From positions 1-7,127 of the forward strand of contig CANJSR010000257.1 of the NCBI GenBank assembly GCA_947476855.1: a DNA stretch of 7,127 nucleotides. The letters are read 5' to 3'. Origin of the DNA: Acetobacteraceae bacterium. Its GTDB lineage: Bacteria > Pseudomonadota > Alphaproteobacteria > Acetobacterales > Acetobacteraceae. A model generated the notes under the pieces. It saw only the letters and a program-made list of their open reading frames with translations, did no database searches and had not been told where the DNA came from. The position numbers and the translations under genes were made by a program. Positions 1-5,664 of the stretch are shown here, piece by piece; the stretch's first letter is position 1; every line of letters starts with the position of its first letter.

Positions 1-95
1 AGTCGTTCGGCGGCAAAGCGGATCATCTCACGCAGGATGTCCGCGTCGGGGGCCTTCTCCAAGAGGGCGCGGAGGTTCATCATTTCATCGGTCAT
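1..95 (-). CDS. IS256-family transposase, N-terminal fragment (cut by window edge)
   Basis: This is the first 31 codons of a DDE transposase that would catalyse cut-and-paste or copy-out transposition of its own element; the rest lies left of the window. Translating the minus strand from the ATG at 95-93 gives [14 protein letters not shown], then a PDAD segment and a [10 protein letters not shown] helix. This is the typical start of the alphaproteobacterial IS256/Mutator-like transposases (from memory of the family). An AAGGAAA Shine-Dalgarno sequence lies 5 bases upstream (101-107), supporting the start. The catalytic DDE residues are not in the window, so I cannot say whether the gene is intact. 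It belongs to an element that interrupts an IS66 transposase gene to its right. Confidence 0.82.
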   Translation of the reverse strand, partial: MTDEMMNLRALLEKAPDADILREMIRFAAER

Positions 96-160
96 GGTCG
101 TTTCCTTGGTTGCGGTCGTGTTAGCAAACCAACCCTACCGGGGAACCGACAAAAGGCCGC

Positions 161-221
161 CCGCCTTGGGGGCACGCTCCGCTACGGCCTACGGCCTACG
201 CTACACGCGCCCCCAAGGCGG
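161..221. repeat. Large hairpin in IS256 leader
   Basis: CCGCCTTGGGGGC at 161-173 is exactly complementary to GCCCCCAAGGCGG at 209-221, a 13-bp G+C-rich stem. The intervening 35 bases contain the short direct repeat TACGGCC TACGGCC. It lies between the outer end of the element and the transposase ribosome binding site. In this position a hairpin can block transcription or translation entering from outside, a known way IS elements limit transposase expression. That role is inferred. Confidence 0.6.
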
Positions 222-234
222 AGTTACACCACGG

Positions 235-543
235 CCGGGGACGTGACCTCGGGCGGGCGGTGACCGTCTCGTCGGGATTGGCGCTGAGTTCCCGCCCGCC
301 GCCTTTACGGCCCAGGCTGCCCTTGCGGGGTCCCGGGCCCTTGGGCTTGTCCGCGCGGTTGGATTTCTGGCTCTTCGAGGGCGGCAGGCTGGAATTGTCG
401 GGCGTCTTGCCGGGGCGCGTGAGGTCGTCGATCCGTGATTGCAGTGCGTCGATCCGCACCAGAGCCGCGTCCAGCCGTGCAGAAAGCGCCAGGATCAGCG
501 CGTCCTTTTCGGGATGGCTCAGTGTGCTGAGGTCGAGGTTCAC
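235..543 (-). pseudogene. IS66-family transposase (TnpC), N-terminal remnant interrupted by IS256
   Basis: This is the N-terminal part of a TnpC-type DDE transposase. From the GTG at 543 the minus strand encodes a leucine-rich helical segment (residues ~8-40, LSHPEKDALILALSARLDAA), then the IS66 hallmark KTPDNSSLPPSKSQK at residues 46-60. A basic, Gly-rich linker with GSLGRKGGGR follows, then NPDETVTARP at 89-98. The zinc-finger-like segment and the whole DDE domain that should come next are missing; the reading frame passes into the IS256 end. TnpC is normally about 450-550 residues, so under a quarter remains. No tnpA or tnpB lies upstream, which fits the single-gene IS66 subgroup. GTG 543 is a plausible start, but the frame is open further upstream (FKVEV), so it is not proven. 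Confidence 0.85.
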
Positions 544-608
544 CTCGACCTTGAATCGAGCCGCCCGTTACCGCGTCAAGCGCAATCTGGTGGGCGGACC
601 GAAACGGG

Positions 609-622
609 GGATGAGCAGTTAC
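609..622 (-). repeat. Possible outer end (inverted repeat) of the IS66 element
   Basis: Read on the minus strand from 622 inward the sequence is GTAACTGCTCATCC. IS66-family elements typically begin with GTAA, and a ~79-base leader before the transposase start at 543 is reasonable for a single-gene IS66 element. The matching opposite end and the 8-bp duplication cannot be checked here. Confidence 0.35.
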
Positions 623-747
623 GTGGAAATTGCTACAGGTTTTGGGGTGGCCACGGCTCAGGCGGCCTTGGGTGTGTCCGTCGTCGAATGCATTGAGACA
701 GCGTAGGCGGCTGGCTACCGGAGTGTCTGGCCCATCGGGTTGCGAGG

Positions 748-849
748 TTAGGCGGCGAGTTGCTGGTGGATCAAGCATCGCTGTTGAATGGTGTGTGCGC
801 CGCGCATCACGCGGCGATGCAGGTCGTCGATGCTGCCATCGAGCGACAC
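748..849 (-). CDS. Candidate 33-residue small protein
   Basis: I do not recognise this ORF. On the minus strand an AAGGAG Shine-Dalgarno sequence sits exactly six bases before a GTG at 849. The frame then runs 33 codons to TAA at 748, starting VSLDGSIDDLHRRVMRGAH and ending QQRCLIHQQLAA. The product would be a charged, soluble helix-rich peptide with no signal peptide or membrane segment. It lies about 60 bases downstream of the group II intron 3' end, so it may be the tail or body of a gene in the intron's 3' exon, or a fragment of an older gene. Another frame here starts MKELYLEGV, resembling peptides often conceptually translated from group II intron flanks. Chance is a real alternative at this length. 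Confidence 0.25.
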   Translation of the reverse strand: MSLDGSIDDLHRRVMRGAHTIQQRCLIHQQLAA

Positions 850-915
850 CGCATACTCCTTCGAGGTACAACTCTTTCATTCGCTTCCATCCACCGGTCT
901 CCCGGCACCCTTCCC

Positions 916-983
916 GGTAGGGACGCGGGTTACCCCGCGCCCCCCGGACAGATCCGAGCGTGCGCTGTTAACGCACTCGGCTC
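916..983 (-). ncRNA. Group II intron 3' end: domains V and VI
   Basis: On the minus strand, 983 to 949 reads as domain V. It opens with GAGCCGAG (the AGC triad of the catalytic core), and the CCGAG/CTCGG and TGCG/CGCA stems are separated on the 3' side by a two-base bulge (CG). The terminal loop is TTAACAG. This is the 34-35-base architecture expected of domain V, of the kind seen in bacterial introns with GAGCCG-TGCG-TTAA cores. Immediately after it, about 943-920 forms a domain VI hairpin (GGGGCGCGGG, GTAA loop, CCCGCGTCCC) followed by CTACC. The exact 3' splice site is uncertain (around 911-916). Domains I-IV are missing, so the RNA cannot self-splice. Confidence 0.8.
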
Positions 984-1259
984 CCACCTCGGGTGTTTGA
1001 CGATGAAGCGTTGTTGCGGATACGGGTGCTGGACGCTGGCTGGCGGCAGCCACCGCGCGGTGACTGGCGCCATCCGTGTCCAGTTCACATGGCCCTTTTG
1101 GCTGCGGCGCCCGAGCGCCCGATTCCAGTGCCAGGTAACGTAGTGCACGAAGGACGTGATCGCCTGCGAATTGGTGGGCACCGCGTGATACGCGAGATAG
1201 CCGCGCAACACCTGGCTGAGCCAGCGCCCCTGCTCGGGCGACGGGAAGGTGACGCAGCC
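930..1259 (-). pseudogene. ltrA: Group II intron reverse transcriptase/maturase, C-terminal remnant
   Basis: This is the C-terminal ~105-110 residues of an intron-encoded protein, which normally binds the intron RNA for splicing (maturase domain X) and reverse-transcribes it at new sites. On the minus strand from about 1259 the frame reads PSPEQGRWLSQVLRGYLAYHAVPTN, then a helix with HWNRALGRRSQ and WTRMAPVTARWLPPA, then HPYPQQRF and a KHPRWEPSA tail. This matches the conserved end of bacterial group II maturases. Translation runs on through domain V to TAA at 930 inside domain VI, as is usual for this intron class. The reverse-transcriptase domain (with its catalytic YADD) and the start of maturase domain X are absent: the homology stops at about 1250-1260. 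The frame stays open to 1955, but that extension has no visible relation to a maturase. Confidence 0.82.
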
Positions 1260-1765
1260 GGCGAGACACGTCTCACGGCCCCCAGCGGAGGTTGGATTCC
1301 GGTTCCCACCGCTGCTCCAGTCGGTTTCTTCCCAACCTGTCTCTCCGATTTTCAGGTTGGCGGAAAAAGCCGAGGTCCCGCGCGGTTTTGCGCCTGAACC
1401 TTGATACTGCGAAAGCGGAACGACCACCCGATTTTCTCTCCCAATGGCGATTTCTCTCCGAAGGCTTGGGAGTGAGGCGATTTTGTCTACAAGGTCTATC
1501 CGTCTGATATAATTTAATTTCCTCTTCGGACGTCTCCTCGTGAGTTGGCGGTTCGTTCGCCCTCCAAAGATCCTCTGAACACAACATTCTCTGCCGCCGC
1601 TCATCACAAAGATGATCGGCGTTCCGTCAGCTGAGATCAGGGTGGCCGACGGTCGAATGGCGGATGGGATAGCTCCCGGCTCCACGACAGCCTCTACTCT
1701 GCACAAGTTCAGGCAGGGCATCTGGTGAAATAGCACAAGACCGAAGTTGCCTCCGACCGCACCAG
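1260..1765. other. Unassigned stretch between intron remnant and surface-protein remnant
   Basis: I see no gene I can name in these 506 bases. The middle (about 1300-1530) is visibly richer in A+T than the rest of the window. It contains an 8-bp inverted repeat (CCAACCTG 1332-1339 / CAGGTTGG 1353-1360, 13-base loop) and a near-direct repeat CGATTTTCTCTCC (1429-1441) / CGATTTCTCTCC (1448-1459). Minus-strand frames are open across it, and 1600-1690 (minus) gives a protein-like stretch around EPGAIPSAIRPSATLISADG, which may be a gene fragment. The composition suggests DNA of different origin, possibly the leftover of a deletion. Confidence 0.4.
1483..1513 (+). promoter_or_regulatory. Weak sigma-70-like promoter candidate
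   Basis: A perfect TATAAT at 1508-1513 has TTGTCT (four of six matches to TTGACA) at 1483-1488. The 19-base spacer is longer than ideal. It lies in A+T-rich sequence and points toward the surface-protein remnant at 1766. A chance match in A+T-rich DNA is likely. Confidence 0.15.
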
Positions 1766-2302
1766 TTGCCGCTCGCCAGTCAGGCGTGCCTCGTGCTGCG
1801 CACCGGCAGTGCGGTCGATGCAGCGGCGGCCATGTCGAGCCATATCCACAGGCACGCGGTCTGGTACGGCATCGACACGAGTGTGACCCATGTCTACGCC
1901 AATACATCGGGAGATGGGCAGGCCGAAATTGAGCTGCAGCTTCTCGGTGCCCCAACCCTGTCGGTCGGCAACTTATGCCCGGGTTGTCATCGCGCCTGGC
2001 GGTGCCAGCCGAGCGGTGGCCCAGCAGGTGAACCAGACCGGATTGGCGGCGGCGGACTGGTCGACAACGGCGACAGTACCTGGAGCTTCACACCGGCGTC
2101 GAACGACGACACGTCGGTGTCGTTCAGCTACCCGGTGACCGACGGATCGCTGACGGCGGCCGGTTCGGCCAGCGTAACCAGCATCGGCTGGGGCGGATCG
2201 GTCGGCACCATCACGAATGGCGCCCATACCTACGACGTGTATAATCAGGGCAGCTCCGCGCAACTGCTGATCGACCAGAGCATCACCCGATCGGTCACGT
2301 AA
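1766..2302 (+). pseudogene. RTX/VCBS-type exported protein, decayed C-terminal remnant
   Basis: This open frame of 178 codons carries pieces of large secreted repeat proteins rather than one intact gene. Residues ~35-70 (GIDTSVTHVYANTSGDGQAE ... LQLLGAPTLSVGNL) resemble the serralysin/RTX C-terminal module, whose usual pattern is a THVYANTxxDGxAxxExxLxG core ending LTxxDF. Residues ~98-136 (LVDNGDSTWSFTPASNDDTS ... TDGSLTAAGSASV) match the end of a VCBS/cadherin-like repeat. The final part, HTYDVYNQGSSAQLLIDQSI, resembles a C-terminal tail seen on such proteins, and the frame stops at TAA 2300-2302. The segment 1976-2056 does not read sensibly in this frame, while another frame gives NQTGLAAAD just before the VCBS piece, pointing to a frameshift near 2057. 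No signal peptide or start site is visible. The intact ancestor would have been exported and calcium-binding. The GT41 gene follows almost at once on the same strand. Confidence 0.6.
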
Positions 2303-2404
2303 CAGAGAGACACTATCCTGGAGGGCACTCCCGCCTCCCACACGGGCGCTGTCGACGCCGCCTGGCAAGCCATCCGCCAGGCGGCGGCCCAGCCGGCCGC
2401 GTGG

Positions 2405-4498
2405 GTGACGCTCGCGCGCGGCTATGCGGCGCGGGATCTGCCCTGGCAGGCGGCCTATGCGCTGCGCCAGGCCCGCCGTCTCGACCCCGATGCCGTCCGC
2501 CAAGCCGGCCTGACGCCATCCAACGGCTCCGATGACAAGGTGCTGGGCCGAGCGGGGCTGGACGGGGCGGCCGAGGTCTCCGAACGGTTTGCGGCGTGGC
2601 TGGCGGAATGCCCGGGGGACTGGCTGACCTGGCTCTACCTCGCGCGTCTGCGGGAGATGCCGGGCACCGAAGGGCCACCAACGGTCGAGGACGCCCTCAA
2701 TCAGGCGCGCGCGCTGGAATTCCTGCCGGGCGAGACGATGCACTGGATGGGCGTCTGGCGGCTCAATGCGGGGGACGCGCGCGGAGCCATCGCCGCGTTG
2801 GCCAAGCTGCCGGCGCGACGTCATGGCTCGATGATGTATCTGGGTGAAGCCCTGTTGCGCACAGGTCAGATCGCAGCAGCGGAGAAGGCGTTCGAACGTG
2901 CGTCGTATTCCAACAACCCGGCCTTCCTGCTTGATTTGGCCACCCGCGTCTATGCCCACAACTACTGGCGGGAAGCGATCGCCGTACTGGGCCGAGCGCT
3001 TGCGTTGCGGCGGAATGATGTGTCGATTCTGCTGAGCCTGGCGCGCATTCAGTCCGAGGTCTACGAACTCGCCGCCTGCGATGAGACGCTGGCGCGGCTT
3101 CGGGCCGTGGCTCCGGAGCATCCCGAACTGCCGCTGCTCGAAGCAAGCCAGCGCGGCCGCGTGGGCGACGCGCATGGGCATCTGAAGACGTTGCGTGAGG
3201 TGTATGAGCGTGGCGGCGACCCGCGCTCTCGGCTGGCGTCCAGCATCGCAATGACGGCGCTGTATGACGACACGCTATTGCCGCGGGACGTTGCCGATCT
3301 GCATCGTCAACTCTGTGCGCCGATCGAGGACGGATTGCCGCCGCCGCCCGTGTTCGCGCCGCGTCCCGAAGGGCGGCGGTTGCGTGTGGGGTTCGTGTCC
3401 GGCGACCTGCACCGCCAGCACCCGGTGGCGATCTTCATGCTGCCGATCCTGGCTCGGATGGAACGGACGCGTATGGAAGTCTGTATCTACCACACCGGCA
3501 CGATGCACGACGCGCACACGCGCCAGGCCGAGGCGCATGCGGATCGGTGGCGGGAAGCGGCGGGGCTGGATGACCATGCCTTGCGGCAGGTGATCCTGGC
3601 CGATGAGGTGGATGTTCTGGTGGACCTGGCGGGGCACACCTCGACGCACCGGCTGGGACTGTTCGCGATGCGGGCGGCGCCGGTGCAGGCGACGTTCCTC
3701 GGCTATCCGCACTCCACCGGCTTGCGCGCGATCGACTGGCTGGTGGGTGATCCTGTGGTCAGCCCAGACGAGCATGCGGACCTGTTCTCCGAGGGGTTGG
3801 CGCGGATGCCGCACAGTGTCTTCTGCTGGTCACCGACCGCGGATTACCCGTTGCCGCCGCCCCGGCCGGCGGGCGCGCCGGTGACGTTCGGTTCCTTCAA
3901 CAATGCGATGAAGCTGTCGGCGTCGACGATCCGGCTTTGGGCGCGGGTTCTGGGTGCCGTTCCGGGGGCGGTGCTGCTGCTGAAGGCGCCTTCATTGCGC
4001 GATGCCTCGGTGTGCGCGCGCTTCGCCGACCTGTTCCGTGCCCACGGCATCGGGGCGGAGCGGTTGGTGTTTCGTGGCCCGACGGGATTGGCCGACATGA
4101 TGGCGGAGTATGGCGATATCGACATCGGCCTCGATCCCCTGCCCTACAATGGTGGCACAACGACGTTCCAGGCGCTATGGATGGGCGTGCCGGTGATCAC
4201 CCGGTCTGGTGGCAATTTCGTCGGACGCATGGGGGCGAGCTTCATGCACAGCCTCGGGCAGCCGGACTGGGTGGCGGCGGATGACGCCGAATATGTCGCG
4301 ATCGCCGCAGGCCTGGCGCGAGACTGCGTTGGGCTGCGGAACGAACGGGCGGCGTTGCGGGCGCGGATGGCGGCGTCTCCGATCTGCGATATCGATGGCT
4401 ATGTCCGGGATTTCCAGGCACTGCTGCATCGGATGTGGGACCATCATGTGGCCGGTGCCGCGGACCGTCTGATCGCCATCGACCCGAAAGACGGATGA
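2405..4498 (+). CDS. TPR-containing GT41 (SPINDLY/OGT-family) protein glycosyltransferase
   Basis: This is probably a cytoplasmic enzyme that transfers a sugar from a nucleotide-sugar to Ser/Thr of proteins. The N-terminal ~310 residues are helical, TPR-like repeats (for example AYALRQARRLDPDA at 17-30 and AEKAFERASYSNNPAFLLDLA at 159-179) that would bind the acceptor. The catalytic half starts at RLRVGFVSGDLHRQHPVAIF (325-344). It continues with DLAGHTSTHR (407-416), FLGYPHSTG (431-439), FGSFNNAMKLSAST (495-508, K503 aligning with the key Lys of OGT) and DPLPYNGGTTTFQALWMGVP (577-596), the donor-binding motif. Human OGT has NGHTT at the last site; here His is Gly, as is common in bacterial and SPY-like members, so the donor could differ from UDP-GlcNAc. 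GTG 2405 is the first ordinary start codon, but the frame is open from 2303 and TPR-like sequence (AAWQAIRQAAAQPAAWV) precedes it; CTG 2318 or a mutated ATC 2315 may be the true start. The gene appears otherwise intact. It lies directly behind the RTX/VCBS remnant. Confidence 0.9.
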   Translation: MTLARGYAARDLPWQAAYALRQARRLDPDAVRQAGLTPSNGSDDKVLGRAGLDGAAEVSERFAAWLAECPGDWLTWLYLARLREMPGTEGPPTVEDALNQARALEFLPGETMHWMGVWRLNAGDARGAIAALAKLPARRHGSMMYLGEALLRTGQIAAAEKAFERASYSNNPAFLLDLATRVYAHNYWREAIAVLGRALALRRNDVSILLSLARIQSEVYELAACDETLARLRAVAPEHPELPLLEASQRGRVGDAHGHLKTLREVYERGGDPRSRLASSIAMTALYDDTLLPRDVADLHRQLCAPIEDGLPPPPVFAPRPEGRRLRVGFVSGDLHRQHPVAIFMLPILARMERTRMEVCIYHTGTMHDAHTRQAEAHADRWREAAGLDDHALRQVILADEVDVLVDLAGHTSTHRLGLFAMRAAPVQATFLGYPHSTGLRAIDWLVGDPVVSPDEHADLFSEGLARMPHSVFCWSPTADYPLPPPRPAGAPVTFGSFNNAMKLSASTIRLWARVLGAVPGAVLLLKAPSLRDASVCARFADLFRAHGIGAERLVFRGPTGLADMMAEYGDIDIGLDPLPYNGGTTTFQALWMGVPVITRSGGNFVGRMGASFMHSLGQPDWVAADDAEYVAIAAGLARDCVGLRNERAALRARMAASPICDIDGYVRDFQALLHRMWDHHVAGAADRLIAIDPKDG

Positions 4499-4512
4499 TG
4501 GGAACCACGAGA

Positions 4513-4543
4513 ACACCAAGCCTCGCTCGGCGGCCTTGGGTGT
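4513..4543. terminator. Possible bidirectional terminator between convergent genes
   Basis: ACACCAAG-CC (4513-4522) can pair with GG-CTT-GGTGT (4532-4543), giving about 10 base pairs with two single-base bulges and a 9-base loop. It lies 15 bases after the glycosyltransferase stop, in the gap between two convergent genes. There is no T-run on either side, so intrinsic termination is doubtful. Confidence 0.25.
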
Positions 4544-4620
4544 CCGACCACGCGGGCCACAGTTCATCCCTGGCGACCGGCCGCATGCCAACCGAGTACG
4601 CGCGACCGTGACCGACCGGC

Positions 4621-5664
4621 TCAGGCTGCCGCCGCAATGGCGCGCGTCGTCCTCCCACGTTCCTTCTCGGCCGCGTCAACGCCCGCCGCCAAGACATAGG
4701 CATCCAGACACCCGGCCGTGATTTCCAGGATCCTGGCGCCGCCGTCCCCGACGGGAAGCCTCGCATCCCCATCCGTCCAGCGGACGACCGCCTGGCCGTG
4801 GCGCTCGGCGCCCCACCAGCCCTGGGTCAGATCGGGGCGATCCAGGGCCAGATCGGTGATCATCTCGCCCGCGCGCAGTTGGATCCGATGCACACACAGC
4901 CCCAGCCTCCGCCGATCCTCCGCCCACGGTACAACCTCGTTCAGCGACGACGCGCGGGAGACCAGGCGAACCGCGTCGCAGCCTGCTGGCAACAGGAACG
5001 TATAGCGATCCGGGCCGGACTGGATCGGACGCAGGGTGCGTTCGCCGACGATCACCACGGGTTCGGGATCCTGGCTCAGTACGGGTTCGGCAAGCGTGTG
5101 CCCCAGGCGCATGGCGCGGTCGGCCAGACGTCGCCACACCGGTTCCACATCCTCGGCGTCGGAGGCGACGGGCAGGCACGAGCCGGCCTCGCGGCGCTGT
5201 TGGCCATCCAATCCGGACAGGTCGGGATGCAGGATCAACGGTGTCCCGCCATTCTCGAAGATGCCGCGATTGCCGGTGTCGAGATAGCTTTCCGCGGGCG
5301 TGTTCTCGGCCAGCAGGATGCTGTGCTGGTCTGTTTCAATATGGAAATAAATGACCGCCGTGACATGCTCGTCCCGCAGGATCGTGGCGCCGTTCACCAG
5401 CAGCCGAACGGGGATGAGGCGATTGTCGATGGCGATGGCATGGTCGGGGGAGACGCGCAGCTCTCGGTTCGGCACGTTGTCGCCCAGGGCATCGGGCAGG
5501 ATGCGGATCGGGCGCGCGGCGTTGGGATCGCGATGGCGTGTCAGGTCGATGTGACGGTGCCCGCTCCAGGTGACGGGGCGATGGGCGTGTGACGTGCCGT
5601 TCAGGGTGATGACGCGATCGCCTTCGCGCAGGTCCTCGACGGCGATGTCGCCGTTTGTGGTTAT
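4621..5664 (-). pseudogene. Hint-domain (Hint_2) protein, 5' end lost
   Basis: Hint domains are the self-splicing fold of inteins and hedgehog proteins; in bacteria they occur in exported proteins and catalyse autoprocessing. The minus frame from about 5664 reads ITTNGDIAVEDLREGDRVIT, then a WSGHRHIDL strand and the LRVSPDHAI block (5457-5431) with the conserved His. LLVNGATI, YFHIET and AESYLDTGNRGIF follow, all typical of Hint_2 proteins. The last ~160 codons include FLLPAGCDAVRLVSR and VVRWTDGDARLPV, a C-terminal module I associate with acetic-acid-bacterial Hint proteins. The N-terminal block with the nucleophilic Cys (usually CFxxGTxI just before TTxGD) is missing: the sequence changes directly into FG-GAP repeat DNA in another frame. 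No ATG, GTG or TTG occurs in frame before GTG 5475, which would start inside the domain. The remainder could not self-cleave. It stops at TGA 4621-4623 and converges on the GT41 gene. Confidence 0.75.

Larger units (their letters stand above)
1..230 (-). mobile_element. IS256-family insertion sequence, transposase-proximal end
   Basis: The element comprises the transposase start at 95, a ~135-base untranslated leader containing a strong hairpin (161-221), and an outer end near 230. The boundary is inferred: IS66 transposase homology on the minus strand stops at about 235-250, and the sequence GTGTAACTCCGCC (minus, from about 230 inward) looks like the start of a terminal inverted repeat. The opposite end and the target-site duplication are outside the window, so the exact end may be several bases off. 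Confidence 0.6.

Noticed and set aside
161..221. CRISPR or palindromic-repeat array
   Set aside because: There is only one hairpin with a two-copy 7-base repeat and no regular spacers; no CRISPR array is seen anywhere in the window.
305..880. 191-codon minus-strand frame overlapping the IS66 remnant
   Set aside because: The IS66 hallmark KTPDNSSLPPSK lies in another frame; this one is an arginine/proline-rich shadow. The MKELYLEGV start resembles peptides conceptually translated near group II introns and is not evidence of a gene.
930..1955. A single 341-residue protein from 1955 to 930 on the minus strand
   Set aside because: Only the last ~105-110 residues look like a maturase; the remainder has no maturase or reverse-transcriptase motif and crosses a change in base composition.
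1973..3181. 402-codon minus-strand open frame across the glycosyltransferase
   Set aside because: It is rich in Arg, Pro and Gly with no recognisable motif and lies opposite a clearly conserved GT41 gene; it reflects G+C-rich antisense openness.
4798..5592. 264-codon plus-strand frame opposite the Hint remnant
   Set aside because: The minus strand carries recognisable Hint_2 motifs throughout; the plus frame has none.
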